NCBI RefSeq assembly: GCF_012650175.1
Contig: NZ_JAAILI010000022.1
Coordinates: 62,001 to 126,000, forward strand
DNA length: 64,000 bases
Reading direction: 5' to 3'
DNA from: Sphingomonas sp. S2M10
Lineage (GTDB): Bacteria; Pseudomonadota; Alphaproteobacteria; Sphingomonadales; Sphingomonadaceae
Position numbers and translations under genes: made by a program. Below the pieces are notes generated by a model, which had not been told where the DNA came from, searched no databases, and worked only from the letters and a program-made list of their open reading frames with translations. Positions 29,261 to 41,411 of this stretch are shown in pieces (the stretch's first letter is position 1; the number at the start of each line of letters is the position of its first letter).

Positions 29261-30519
29261 TGCTGGTCGAGATCAACTTCGACGGGATCGTCGGCCCCAG
29301 TCATAACTATGCCGGTCTCAGCCCCGGCAATCTGGCGGCAACCCGCAATCGCGGCGAGGTCTCACACCCGAAGGCGGCGGCGCTGCAGGGCATCGCCAAG
29401 ATGCGCGCCAATCTTGCGTTGGGGCTGCACCAGGGCATCTTCCTGCCGCACGCGCGTCCGAACCGACCGTGGCTGGCGCAGCTCGGGCTCGACTATGCCC
29501 ATGCCCCGCCGCACAGTCAGGCCCAGGCGCTTTCCGCCTCGCCGATGTGGGCGGCCAACGCTGCCACCGTCTCACCGGCGCCAGACACCGCCGACGGCCG
29601 CTGCCATCTGAGCGTCGCCAATCTCGTGACGATGCCGCACCGCAGCCACGAATGGCCGCAGACCCTGGCGCAGCTCCGGCTCGCCTTCGCCAACCCTGCC
29701 TTCGCCGTGCATGACCCCGTCCCAGCCCCGTTCGGTGATGAAGGCGCCGCCAACCACATGCGCCTGACCGCAGCGCCAGATGCGCCGGGAGTCGAGATAT
29801 TCGTCTACGGCATCGCCGGGGGCCCCTTCCCGGCACGCCAGCATCCGGATGCGAGCGCCGCTATCGCGCGGCGGCATCTGCTCGATCCCGTGCGGACCCT
29901 CTTCGTGCAGCAATCGGAGGAGGCGATCGCGGCCGGTGCCTTCCACAACGATGTGGTCGCGGTCGCCAACGGCCGGGTGCTGTTCGCGCACGAACACGCC
30001 TTTGCCGACAAGGCACATTTCTATGGCGCGCTGCGCGCCGCCATGCCCGAGGTGGAAATCGTCGAGGTACCCGCCGCCGAGGTCAGCCTGGCCGACGCCA
30101 TCGCGTCCTACCTCTTCAACGCCCAGCTGGTCACGCTGCCCGGGGGCGAGACCGCGCTGATCGTGCCCGGCGAAGCACGGGACACCCCCGCGGTGTGGAA
30201 CTGGCTGGAAGCACATGTGGCGGGCAACGGCCCGATCCGGCGGGTCGAGGTGGTCGATGTTCGCGAGTCGATGGCGAATGGGGGCGGCCCTGCCTGTCTG
30301 CGGCTGCGCGTGGTGGCCGATCCAGCGACTGTCGATCCCCGCTTTCTGGTCGACAATGCCCGTCTGGACCGCATCGCCGCCGTCATCGAGGCGCACTGGC
30401 CCGAGGCGATCGATCCTCATGCCATCGCCGACCCGGCGCTGATCGCGCGCATCGAAGGTGCGCACGGGGCACTGCTCGAAGCGGTCGATCTTGTCGGGTT
30501 ACTTGACAGTTTACCATGA
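29260..30519 (+). CDS. astB: N-succinylarginine dihydrolase
   Basis: A 419-residue enzyme converting succinylarginine to succinylornithine, ammonia and CO2. The N-terminus (NFDGIVGPSHNYAGLSPGN) is diagnostic. The catalytic residues of the guanidine-modifying fold are visible: His in GAFHNDVVAVANG and Cys in GGPACLRLRV near the C-terminus. It is somewhat shorter than the E. coli enzyme (about 447). ATG 29260 overlaps the astA stop by one base. Confidence 0.95.
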   Translation: MLVEINFDGIVGPSHNYAGLSPGNLAATRNRGEVSHPKAAALQGIAKMRANLALGLHQGIFLPHARPNRPWLAQLGLDYAHAPPHSQAQALSASPMWAANAATVSPAPDTADGRCHLSVANLVTMPHRSHEWPQTLAQLRLAFANPAFAVHDPVPAPFGDEGAANHMRLTAAPDAPGVEIFVYGIAGGPFPARQHPDASAAIARRHLLDPVRTLFVQQSEEAIAAGAFHNDVVAVANGRVLFAHEHAFADKAHFYGALRAAMPEVEIVEVPAAEVSLADAIASYLFNAQLVTLPGGETALIVPGEARDTPAVWNWLEAHVAGNGPIRRVEVVDVRESMANGGGPACLRLRVVADPATVDPRFLVDNARLDRIAAVIEAHWPEAIDPHAIADPALIARIEGAHGALLEAVDLVGLLDSLP

Positions 30520-30791
30520 CCGATCGGGCAAATGCCGAAGTTTTCTGCGGCTGGCACGCCGCTTGCTGCTTGTCGGCCATGCTGTACCGCCTCGGCCGTC
30601 TGTTTGTAATCAAGTCGAAGTTCGAAGCGTTCCTGGTGATCTTCGGGCTCGCCAACGGCGCAGTCGAGCGCGGCTTCCATTACATGAGCCTGTATCCGGG
30701 TATCGGCGGAAAGCTGCTGTTCGCGGTGTGCCCGATCGCCGTGTTCATGGCCGGCGCCCGCATCCTCGACAGCCTGGAAACACAAGCCTGA
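30516..30791 (+). CDS. Small membrane protein, unknown function
   Basis: A 91-residue protein with hydrophobic stretches (about 45-60 and 68-82) and three Cys in the N-terminal part (FCGWHAACC). I do not recognise a family. It overlaps the astB stop by 4 bases (ATGA), so it is translationally coupled to the arginine operon, but a metabolic role is not evident. A hairpin terminator follows. Confidence 0.6.
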   Translation: MTDRANAEVFCGWHAACCLSAMLYRLGRLFVIKSKFEAFLVIFGLANGAVERGFHYMSLYPGIGGKLLFAVCPIAVFMAGARILDSLETQA

Positions 30792-30804
30792 CCAGAAACA
30801 CAAA

Positions 30805-30832
30805 CCCCCGCCGAGCTAGGCTCTGGCGGGGG
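30805..30832. terminator. Bidirectional hairpin after tRNA-Arg
   Basis: CCCCCGCC plus GAGC (from 30805) pairs with GCTC and GGCGGGGG (to 30832). On the minus strand it is followed by TTTGTGTTT, as expected for termination of the tRNA transcript; it may also end the rightward arginine operon. Confidence 0.75.
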
Positions 30833-30834
30833 AG

Positions 30835-30911
30835 TGGCGCGCCCGGAACGATTCGAACGTCCGACCCTCAGATTCGTAGTCTGATGCTCTATCCAGCTGA
30901 GCTACGGGCGC
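30835..30911 (-). tRNA. tRNA-Arg (anticodon ACG)
   Basis: A 77-base cloverleaf on the minus strand. The acceptor stem GCGCCCG pairs with CGGGCGC, the discriminator is G and the 3' CCA is encoded. The anticodon stem TCAGA/TCTGA encloses the loop CTACGAA (anticodon ACG). The T-loop TTCGAAT is present. ACG would be edited to ICG by TadA and read CGU/CGC/CGA. Confidence 0.95.
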
Positions 30912-30926
30912 CTGGTGGAGGCGAGC

Positions 30927-30954
30927 GTTTATCGGCGGATGGGAAGGAGCGCAA
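30927..30954 (-). promoter_or_regulatory. Possible sigma-70 promoter of tRNA-Arg
   Basis: Read on the minus strand, TTGCGC (30949-30954), a 16-base spacer and ATAAAC (30927-30932) lie about 16 bases before the tRNA 5' end, a normal distance for a stable RNA promoter. The -10 is imperfect. Confidence 0.4.
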
Positions 30955-30994
30955 CCCCGTTGCGCCAAGTTTTCCACAGGCATATGGCAGCGCC

Positions 30995-31492
30995 ATGCGA
31001 TCGCTTCCCCTTCTCGCCCTCGGCGCGGCGCTTCTCGCCGGCTGCGCCCAGACCAGCACGCGCTATCCTTCGCTGCTCCCGCGGGCGAACGAAGGGCTGA
31101 ATTTCACCGAGCCGGAGCGCCAGGTGCCGCAACTGACCCCCGATCCGGCGCTGGACGCGCGGATCGGGACCCTCACCGCCACCATCGTTTCCACCGATCG
31201 CGATTTTCAGGCGGCGGCAAAGGAAGCCGAGGCCAAGGTCGCCCGCGCCCGCGGCATGGCCGCGGGTTCAAGCCCCTGGCTCGACGCGCAGACGGCGCTC
31301 AGCGTGCTGGACGGACTGCGCTCGCGCACGGCGGTCACGCTGGCGGACATGGACCAGCTGCGGATCGAGCGTGCCCAGACCGGGGCGCCGGACTATCCGG
31401 CGCTCCAGGCGGCGATGGAGCGCGCCGGCGCGATCATTGCGGCGCAGGAAAGCCGCGCCCGGGCACTGGAGGCGGCGATCGCCCCCAGCTGA
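30995..31492 (+). CDS. Coiled-coil lipoprotein, unknown function
   Basis: A 165-residue lipoprotein: signal peptide with lipobox LLAGC (Cys18), then a region predicted to be almost entirely helical and rich in Ala, Glu, Arg and Gln (RDFQAAAKEAEAKVARARG). No family recognised. ATG 30995 is the start giving the lipoprotein signal. It converges on the TPR gene, leaving 6 bases. Confidence 0.68.
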   Translation: MRSLPLLALGAALLAGCAQTSTRYPSLLPRANEGLNFTEPERQVPQLTPDPALDARIGTLTATIVSTDRDFQAAAKEAEAKVARARGMAAGSSPWLDAQTALSVLDGLRSRTAVTLADMDQLRIERAQTGAPDYPALQAAMERAGAIIAAQESRARALEAAIAPS

Positions 31493-31498
31493 GCGAGG

Positions 31499-32023
31499 TC
31501 AGGGCTTGGCGTTATCCGTGCCCGGGTTGCTATTGGCGGCAACCGGGGTCGGGGTGGCCACCGGCGTCGGCGGCGGACCCTTGGCGATGCTCGCCGCCAG
31601 CGTGGTCGCATCGGCACAGCCGGCCTTGCAGATCGTCCTGATCTTCGCGAGATTGTCCTTCGCGCGCGTCGTCGCCCCCTTGGCGACCATCGCCTCACCC
31701 TGGCCGCGCAAGGCGGTGAGGTCATTGGGATCGAGCTTCAGCGCCTCGCCGTAGAAACGGATCGCCTTGCCCGGCAGGCTCTGCGCCCGCGCGATGTCGG
31801 CGAGCAGCACGAACGCCTCGCGATTGCGCGGATCGACGGTCAGCGCGCTTTCCAGCAGATCGTTCGCACCGCCGAGATTGCCCGCCGCCTGTGCCCCGCG
31901 CGCCTGGCGCACCAGCTCGACCGAGCGCGGATCGAGCTGGCTGTCCGGCCGCTGGGCGTGGAGGCTGGTCGAGACCGTCAGCACCAGCAGTGCCGCCGCA
32001 ACCGAGATCGTCGTGAACCGCAT
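31499..32023 (-). CDS. Exported tetratricopeptide-repeat protein
   Basis: A 174-residue protein with a signal peptide (RFTTISVAAALLVLTVSTSLHAQ) and two or three TPR-like helical hairpins (AAGNLGGANDLLESALTVDPRNREAFVLLADIARAQ, then GKAIRFYGEALKLDPNDLTALRG). A Cys pair follows (CKAGC), then a Pro/Ala/Thr-rich tail. It is a probable periplasmic scaffold; partner unknown. ATG 32023 has GGAG six bases upstream, better placed than ATG 32029. Confidence 0.78.
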   Translation of the reverse strand: MRFTTISVAAALLVLTVSTSLHAQRPDSQLDPRSVELVRQARGAQAAGNLGGANDLLESALTVDPRNREAFVLLADIARAQSLPGKAIRFYGEALKLDPNDLTALRGQGEAMVAKGATTRAKDNLAKIRTICKAGCADATTLAASIAKGPPPTPVATPTPVAANSNPGTDNAKP

Positions 32024-32052
32024 CAACATCTCCGAAACTCCATGGCCCTGCG

Positions 32053-33240
32053 CTAGCATTGCCGCACCAGCTTCGCGACAAAAAACCCGTCGGTGCCGTC
32101 GTGCAGCGGCGTCAGCCGCAGGCCATCGCCACGCGGACGCCCCGTCGGCGCGGCGAGCGGCACCGCGGACCAGCCCGGCTGCGCGGCCAGAAACCGCTCG
32201 ACCTGCCCCGCTCCTTCGGCGTCGAGCAGCGAACACACGATGTGGATCAACACCCCGCCTGGCCGCACCAGCCGCGCGGCGACATCGAGCAGGTGCGCCT
32301 GCGTATCGACATAGCGTTCGAGCTGGGCGGGCGTCAGCCGCCAGCGCGCCTCGGGATTCCGGCGCCACGTGCCCGTGCCAGAGCAGGGCGCATCCACCAC
32401 CACCAGATCCGCACGCTCGCGCCATTCCGACAGCCGCTCCGCTTCGCGACCGGGATCGAGCAACAGCGTCTCGGCGATGGTGACGCCCGCGCGCTCGGCA
32501 CGCGGCATCAGCCGCGACAGGCGCGGACGATCGACGTCGCAGGCGAGGATCCTGCCTTGGTTCGCCATGGCCGCGGCTACCGCCAGCGTCTTGCCTCCGC
32601 CGCCCGCGCAGAGGTCGATTACCGTCATCCCCGGCGCCGCCCCGGCGAGCACGCTCACCAGCTGGCTGCCGGCGTCCTGCACCTCGAACTGCCCTGCGGC
32701 ATAGGCCTCGCTGCGATCGACCGGCGTGTCCTCGGGCAGGCGAAGGGCATCGGGCGCGATGTCGAGCGGTTCGGCGCCGTCGAATAGCGGAGCCACAAGG
32801 TCGCGCGTCGTCTTCAGGCGGTTGACCCGCAAATCAAGCGGCGCGCGATCGAGCAACGCCGCCCGCTCCCGGGCGTCGAGCCCGGATGCCTCAAACGCGG
32901 CCTCAAGCCAGGCCGGCGCGATGCCCTGCCCGGCCACCGCCTCGCCTTCGGCGATCGGTGCAGGACCATAGTGCGAGCCATCGAACAAGGCGGCCAGTTC
33001 CGGCCTTTGCTGCGCGACTGCCAGCATCGCGGCACGCCCCGATATCGGGATTTCACCCGAATGCCGGATCGCATCATAAACCAGCGCGCGGACGGCGCGG
33101 CGGTCCTTCGAACCGGCGAAGCGGCGCTCGGCGAACCAGCGTGCCAGGATTACGTCCGCCGCCGCACCGCGATCGCGTGCCGCCGCAAGGATGAGGTCGA
33201 GAATGTCGATGGCCATTTGTACGCGCGCGGCAGGTGTCAT
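32053..33240 (-). CDS. rsmB: 16S rRNA m5C methyltransferase RsmB-type
   Basis: A 395-residue RNA cytosine-C5 methyltransferase (RsmB/NOP family), with an N-terminal NusB-like helical domain (residues about 1-130) as in RsmB, which modifies C967 of 16S rRNA. SAM motif I is DLCAGGGGKTLAVAA. The PCSGTGTWRRNPEARW motif IV holds one catalytic Cys and IVCSLLDAEG the other. ATG 33240 (MTPAARVQMAIDILDL) suits the NusB-like start. It lies 29 bases upstream of the TPR gene, probably the same transcript. Confidence 0.9.
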   Translation of the reverse strand: MTPAARVQMAIDILDLILAAARDRGAAADVILARWFAERRFAGSKDRRAVRALVYDAIRHSGEIPISGRAAMLAVAQQRPELAALFDGSHYGPAPIAEGEAVAGQGIAPAWLEAAFEASGLDARERAALLDRAPLDLRVNRLKTTRDLVAPLFDGAEPLDIAPDALRLPEDTPVDRSEAYAAGQFEVQDAGSQLVSVLAGAAPGMTVIDLCAGGGGKTLAVAAAMANQGRILACDVDRPRLSRLMPRAERAGVTIAETLLLDPGREAERLSEWRERADLVVVDAPCSGTGTWRRNPEARWRLTPAQLERYVDTQAHLLDVAARLVRPGGVLIHIVCSLLDAEGAGQVERFLAAQPGWSAVPLAAPTGRPRGDGLRLTPLHDGTDGFFVAKLVRQC

Positions 33241-33387
33241 GGCAGGAGCGCTAGGCCCAATGCGGGACGAATGCAAAGCCACCCCGGCGAACCCCGGCTT
33301 CCAGATGGATGGCGCCGAAGAGCAAACCTTTGTAAACGGGCCCGCGCGCAGGATGGGAGCGTGCTATTCTTGGGGGTAGAGGTTTCC

Positions 33388-36661
<3,274 letters not shown>

Positions 36662-36674
36662 CTAGGGGGCAGCT

Positions 36675-37070
36675 TCAGGCCGGCACCGGCCCCGCTTCCG
36701 GATAGAGCAGCGCGCGCTCGATCTGCACCTGCCTGCGGATGATGTCGCCGAGCTTGCGGGATGCCGTAACGTACTCCGGCCATTCGGCGATCGCACGGGG
36801 CGTTGGCCAGGCGCTGATATGGTCGGTATAGAACATCCGCATGTCGAGGCTGCCGCCACGCAGCGCCTTGATCTTCTCACCCTGCGCCCCGCCCTGCGCG
36901 GCAGCGGCATTGACCAGCAGATCAACCGCGCGCCGACGGGCGGCAACGGCCCGAGCCGTCTGATATCGGATGCGCGACAGCTCTGCGACGTCGCAGCAGG
37001 GTCTTGCGAGCAACGCTTCGATCGCCCCAATCGCCTGGAGCAACGCTCGGTCGAGATCGTGCATGTCCAT
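36675..37070 (-). CDS. Conserved hypothetical helical protein
   Basis: A 131-residue protein, mostly helical, starting MDMHDLDRALLQAIGAIEALLARP. Arg-rich segments and a central RYQTARAVAARRRAVDLLVNAAAAQ helix are visible, with a short aromatic stretch (MRMFYTDHISAWPTPRAIAEWPEY). No family recognised. The start is uncertain: an ATG 11 codons upstream (37103) is also open. It lies between guaB and the CitE-like gene on the same strand. Confidence 0.55.
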   Translation of the reverse strand: MDMHDLDRALLQAIGAIEALLARPCCDVAELSRIRYQTARAVAARRRAVDLLVNAAAAQGGAQGEKIKALRGGSLDMRMFYTDHISAWPTPRAIAEWPEYVTASRKLGDIIRRQVQIERALLYPEAGPVPA

Positions 37071-37120
37071 ACAACAGACATAGGAGACATACGGAGGCGG
37101 CATGCACGCGGCGGCGAGAT

Positions 37121-37939
37121 TTATTTGCCGTCTCCGGCGCGGTGCAACAGCGCGCGCGCCTGCGCGACGTGCATCGCTTCGATCATGCGATCGCCGAACC
37201 GTTCGGCACCGCCGCGAAAGGCCGCGAGCAGCGCCCGCGCTTCGGCGATCTCCGCGTCCGTCGCCGCGAAGGCCAGCGCGGCGGCGGCGATCTGCCCGGG
37301 GTGGATCAGCGTCTTGCCGTCGAAGCCGAAGGCTCGCCCCTCGCGGCATTCCGCAGCCAGCCCCTCGCTGTCGGCCAGCGCGTTGTACACGCCGTCGAGC
37401 GCCCAGACGCAGCCGGCGCGCGCCGCCAGCACGATCGTCTGCAGTGCCAGCGACAGTCCGCCTCGCCCTGCGGCCGACGGAATGCCCAGCGTCGCCTTCA
37501 GATCATTGGTGCCTGCGATCAACCCCGCCACACCCGGCACGGCCGCGATTGCCGATGCGGCGAGCAGCCCCTTTGGCGTCTCGATCATCGCCAGCACGGG
37601 CTTGCCGGTTGCGCGCGCGATAGGATCGATCGTGGCGGCATCTTCCACCTTCGGCACCACGAGGAGCGCGGCAGCCGATCCGGCGATGGCGGCGAGGTCC
37701 GCGGCATGTTCGGCGGCGTCGACGCCGTTGACGCGTATCGCCGTGAGCCTATCCCCGAACCCTTCCGCCACCGCGGCGACGGCCGCTGCGCGTGCCGCAT
37801 CCTTGTCCTCGGGCTTCACTGCGTCCTCCAGATCGAGGATCACCATGTCGCAGTCGAGCGTGCGCGCCTTGGCGATCGCGCGCGGGTTCGAGGCGGGGAG
37901 AAACAGGGCGGTGCGGGGGGCGAGAGCCATGCTGGTCAT
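37121..37939 (-). CDS. CitE-like CoA-ester lyase (HpcH/HpaI family)
   Basis: A 272-residue TIM-barrel lyase of the citE/HpcH family. Motifs include RTALFLPASNPRAIAKA, the metal-binding DMVILDLEDAVKPEDKDAAR and the catalytic region VLAMIETPKGLLAA, followed by GTNDLKATLG. Stand-alone CitE proteins lack the citrate-lyase complex and act on short CoA esters such as citramalyl- or malyl-CoA; which one is unclear. No citDF genes are nearby. ATG 37939 or 37930. Confidence 0.85.
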   Translation of the reverse strand: MTSMALAPRTALFLPASNPRAIAKARTLDCDMVILDLEDAVKPEDKDAARAAAVAAVAEGFGDRLTAIRVNGVDAAEHAADLAAIAGSAAALLVVPKVEDAATIDPIARATGKPVLAMIETPKGLLAASAIAAVPGVAGLIAGTNDLKATLGIPSAAGRGGLSLALQTIVLAARAGCVWALDGVYNALADSEGLAAECREGRAFGFDGKTLIHPGQIAAAALAFAATDAEIAEARALLAAFRGGAERFGDRMIEAMHVAQARALLHRAGDGK

Positions 37940-37990
37940 CGCGCCTCTCTATGCTAGCACTAGGTCCCATTGCGAGGGGAGTCGGGGCGT

Positions 37991-38974
37991 ATGGACGTGC
38001 TTTTCGTGTTTCTGGCCGGGCTGGTGGCGCTGGTGCTCTTCTACCTGCTGGCCAGCGTGAAGATCGTCACCCAGGGCTATCAGTACACCATCGAGCATTT
38101 CGGCCGCTTCACCACCGTCGCCGCGCCCGGCTTCAACTTCTACCCCGCCTTTTTCTACCGTGTCGGCCGCAAGGTGAACATGATGGAGCAGGTGATCGAC
38201 ATTCCGGGCCAGGAAATCATCACCAAGGACAATGCGATGATCTCCACCGACGGCGTGGTGTTCTTTCAGGTGCTCGACGCCGCCAAGGCCGCCTATGAGG
38301 TGTCCGACCTCTATGTCGCGCTGCTCCAGCTGACGACAACCAATCTGCGCACCGTGATGGGCTCGATGGACCTGGACGAGACGCTGTCCAAGCGCGACGA
38401 GATCAACGCGCGGCTGCTCTCGGTGGTCGACCATGCGACGACGCCGTGGGGCGTGAAGATCACCCGCGTCGAGATCAAGGACATCCGTCCGCCGGCGGAC
38501 ATCGTCAACGCGATGGGTCGCCAGATGAAGGCCGAGCGCGAGAAGCGCGCCAACATCCTCGAAGCCGAGGGCGCCCGCGCGTCCGAGATTCTCCGCGCCG
38601 AGGGGCAGAAGGCCGCGCGCATCCTGGAGGCCGAGGGTCGCCGCGAATCCGCCTATCGCGATGCCGAAGCGCGCGAACGTGCTGCCGAGGCCGAGGCCAA
38701 AGCGACCCAGCTGGTGTCCGACGCGATCGAATCCGGCAGCAGCCAATCGCTAAACTATTTCATCGCGCAGAAATATGTCGAGGCGGTCGGCAAGTTCGCT
38801 ACCTCGCCCAATGCCAAGACGATCCTGTTCCCGGTCGAGGCGACGCAGCTGATCGGCACGCTGGGCGGTATCGGCGAGCTGGCCAAGGACGCGCTGTCCG
38901 GCGGCACGCCCAAGCCCTCCACCCCGACCACGCCGCCGGCCCGCCGCCCCGGCCCGTTCGACCAACAGGGTTGA
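37991..38974 (+). CDS. SPFH/stomatin-family protein (QmcA-like)
   Basis: A 327-residue membrane scaffold with one N-terminal transmembrane helix ([19 protein letters not shown]), an SPFH domain ([13 protein letters not shown] to about residue 190) and a long charged coiled coil ([35 protein letters not shown]). Such proteins form large membrane oligomers that hold membrane proteases. ATG 37991 has a GGGGAG region upstream. The next gene is its usual partner NfeD, so this is the QmcA/NfeD pair. Confidence 0.92.
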   Translation: MDVLFVFLAGLVALVLFYLLASVKIVTQGYQYTIEHFGRFTTVAAPGFNFYPAFFYRVGRKVNMMEQVIDIPGQEIITKDNAMISTDGVVFFQVLDAAKAAYEVSDLYVALLQLTTTNLRTVMGSMDLDETLSKRDEINARLLSVVDHATTPWGVKITRVEIKDIRPPADIVNAMGRQMKAEREKRANILEAEGARASEILRAEGQKAARILEAEGRRESAYRDAEARERAAEAEAKATQLVSDAIESGSSQSLNYFIAQKYVEAVGKFATSPNAKTILFPVEATQLIGTLGGIGELAKDALSGGTPKPSTPTTPPARRPGPFDQQG

Positions 38975-38982
38975 TCGCCACG

Positions 38983-39441
38983 GTGGACTGGCTGCAGCAC
39001 CCTGCCCTGCTCTGGCTGATCGCCGCGGTTGCGCTCGGGATCGCCGAGCTGGTGGTGCCCGGCGTGTTCCTGGTGTTCCTCGCCGCCGCGGCCGCGATCA
39101 TGGGCGCGCTGGCATTGCTCTTCCCGGAGCTGCCGGTCGCCGGGCAGCTGCTGGGCTTTGCCGGCTGGTCGGCGGTTGCGGTGCTGATCGGCCGGCGCTG
39201 GTATCGCGACTTTCCGGTCGCAAGCACCGATCCGCTGCTCAACGATCGCGTCGCCCGGCTGGTCGGCGAGGTCGTCACCGTTGTGGAGCCGGTGAGCGCG
39301 CATGGCGGCCGGGTGCGCGTCGGCGATGGCGAATGGCCGGCGCGCGGGCCGGATAGTCCTGCTGGCGCGCGGGTTCGGATCACCGGTGCCGATGGGGCGA
39401 CGCTCCGCGTTGAGCCGCTCCCCGCCCTTCCCCAGAATTGA
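38983..39441 (+). CDS. NfeD family membrane protein
   Basis: A 152-residue short NfeD-type protein: two or three membrane helices (LLWLIAAVALGIAELVVPGVFLVFLAAAAAIMGALALLF) then a C-terminal OB-fold (LVGEVVTVVEPVSAHGGRVRVGDGEWPARG). It partners the SPFH protein, which it follows by 8 bases. The start is GTG 38983; a TTG at 38971 that overlaps the preceding stop is the alternative. Confidence 0.87.
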   Translation: MDWLQHPALLWLIAAVALGIAELVVPGVFLVFLAAAAAIMGALALLFPELPVAGQLLGFAGWSAVAVLIGRRWYRDFPVASTDPLLNDRVARLVGEVVTVVEPVSAHGGRVRVGDGEWPARGPDSPAGARVRITGADGATLRVEPLPALPQN

Positions 39442-39460
39442 AACTATCGAGGTCCCATTG

Positions 39461-41281
39461 ATGCGTACCACCCGCCGCGACGTGCTGCTCGGATCGAGCG
39501 CCCTGCTGGCCACCTCCGCGGCGGCGCGCCCCGCGCTTGCTGCCGCCGCGCCTGCCGAAACCCCGGCCCAGGCGCTGATCGATCGCACCGCCGAGGCGTT
39601 GCTGGTGCTCAACCCCGAAGGGGCGACCGGGCTCGGCATCGACAAGGGCGCGCGCGCCGCGCTCAAGCACCGGCTCGGCGATCGCAGCCCCGCAGGCGTC
39701 GCCAGGATGGCGGCGCATCTCAAGGCCACGCTCGCCGAGATCGCGCGGATCGACGTCGATGCCGTCAGCCCAGAGATGCGCGTCCATCTCGACGTGATCC
39801 AGACTGCCTATGCCAATGGCCTGAAGGGCATGTCCTTCCCGTACGGCGACGTGGCCGTGGGGAGCTGGCGCAACAGCCCCTATGTCGTGATCCAGAATGT
39901 CGGCGCCTATATCGACGTGCCGAAAATGCTCGACAGCGACCACCAGATCGCCACGCGCGACGATGCCGATGCCTATTGCGACCGGCTCCAGGCCTATGCC
40001 GGTGCGCTGGATGGGGAGACCGAGCGGCTCAAACAGGCGGCGAGCGTCGGCGTGATCGCGCCCGACTTCCTGCTCGACAAGTGCCTGAAACAGATCCGCC
40101 TCGCCCGCAGCGGCGATCCGGCGAAATGGGATGTGGTGACATCGCTCGCCAAGCGCACCACGACAATCGCGGACGGCTATGAGGCGCGCGCGACGAAGAT
40201 CGCCGCCGAGCAGGTCACCCCTGCGCTCGACCGCCAGATCGCCGAACTGGAGAAGCACCGCGCCCGCGCGACTTCGGATGCCGGTGTATGGAAGTTCAAG
40301 GACGGTGACGCCTATTACGCCTGGGCGCTGAGCGCCGGCACCACCACGACCATGTCGCCGGACGAGGTCCACGAAATGGGCAAGGCGCAGCTCGCCGAGC
40401 TGCAGGCCGAGATGGACGCGATCCTCAAGATGCTTGGCTATACGCAAGGATCGGTCGGCGCGCGGATGCGCGGTCTCGCCACCGACAAGCGCTTCGCCTT
40501 CCCCGAGACCGACGCAGGTCGCGCCGAAATCATCCAGATTCTGCAACGGAGCATCGATGACATGCGCGGCCGGATGGCGCAGGCCTTCCACACGCTCGTG
40601 CCCGGCAATGTCGAGGTGAAGCGCATCTCGCCGGTAGAGGAAGCCGGCGCGGCGGGCGCCTATGGCGGCCCCGGCACGATCGACGGCAAGGTGCCGGGCC
40701 GGCTATGGATCAACCTGCGGTCGACCGGGATCTGGACCCGCTTCAGCCTGCCAGACCTCGCCTATCACGAGGCGATCCCCGGCCATGCATGGCAGGGCGA
40801 ATATACCTTCAAGATGCCGCTGATCCGCTCGCTGTTGCAGTTCAACGCCTATTCGGAAGGCTGGGCGCTCTATGCCGAGCAGCTGGCCGACGAGCTGGGC
40901 GTCTATGCCGAGAATCCGGCGGCAAAGCTGGGATATCTGCAGTCGCTGGGTTTCCGCGCCTGCCGGCTGGTGGTCGACAGCGGGCTGCATGCCAAGCGCT
41001 GGACGCGCGCGCAGGCGATCCGCTGGTTCGTCGAGGCCAATGGCTCGTCCGAGGATGAAGTGCAGGGCGAAGTGGACCGCTATTGCTCCTGGCCGGGCCA
41101 GGCCTGCGGCTACAAGGTGGGCCATACCGCGATAAACCGGCTGCGGACACAGGCCAGGACCGCGCTCGGCGACCGGTTCGATTTCCGAGCGTTCAACGAT
41201 GCGCTGCTGCTCGGCGGCAATGTGCCGATGACGGTGCTCGGCCATGTGATCGACCGGCACATCGCCCAGCTGAAGGCTTGA
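39461..41281 (+). CDS. DUF885 family, predicted zinc peptidase
   Basis: A 606-residue exported protein with a Tat-like signal (TRRDVLLGSSALLATSAAARPALA). The DUF885 signature YHEAIPGHAWQGEY contains an HExxPGH zinc-binding site, and FNAYSEGWALYAEQLADELGVY provides the downstream Glu, which fits an M32/M3-like helical metallopeptidase fold. Peptidase activity is inferred from fold and motif. ATG 39461 starts the Tat signal. A palindromic repeat pair follows the stop. Confidence 0.85.
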   Translation: MRTTRRDVLLGSSALLATSAAARPALAAAAPAETPAQALIDRTAEALLVLNPEGATGLGIDKGARAALKHRLGDRSPAGVARMAAHLKATLAEIARIDVDAVSPEMRVHLDVIQTAYANGLKGMSFPYGDVAVGSWRNSPYVVIQNVGAYIDVPKMLDSDHQIATRDDADAYCDRLQAYAGALDGETERLKQAASVGVIAPDFLLDKCLKQIRLARSGDPAKWDVVTSLAKRTTTIADGYEARATKIAAEQVTPALDRQIAELEKHRARATSDAGVWKFKDGDAYYAWALSAGTTTTMSPDEVHEMGKAQLAELQAEMDAILKMLGYTQGSVGARMRGLATDKRFAFPETDAGRAEIIQILQRSIDDMRGRMAQAFHTLVPGNVEVKRISPVEEAGAAGAYGGPGTIDGKVPGRLWINLRSTGIWTRFSLPDLAYHEAIPGHAWQGEYTFKMPLIRSLLQFNAYSEGWALYAEQLADELGVYAENPAAKLGYLQSLGFRACRLVVDSGLHAKRWTRAQAIRWFVEANGSSEDEVQGEVDRYCSWPGQACGYKVGHTAINRLRTQARTALGDRFDFRAFNDALLLGGNVPMTVLGHVIDRHIAQLKA

Positions 41282-41287
41282 TCCCTT

Positions 41288-41381
41288 GTCATCCCGGCGA
41301 AAGCCGGGATCCATTGGGGTCGTCGGTGCGGCTCTTGCTGAAAAGGCGTGGCGAATGGCTCCCGGCTTCCGCCGGGATGAC
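41288..41381. repeat. Inverted REP pair (GTCATCCCGG type)
   Basis: GTCATCCCGGCGAAAGCCGG (41288-) continues to GGATCCATTG. About 37 bases later comes the inverted form, AATGGCTCCCGGCTTCCGCCGGGATGAC (split at 41368). Each unit is itself a hairpin. This is the widespread proteobacterial REP/BIME type placed between convergent genes, here DUF885 and rhomboid. Confidence 0.85.
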
Positions 41382-41411
41382 GTTAGTGGATGTGGCTAAA
41401 GTCCCGCGCCC

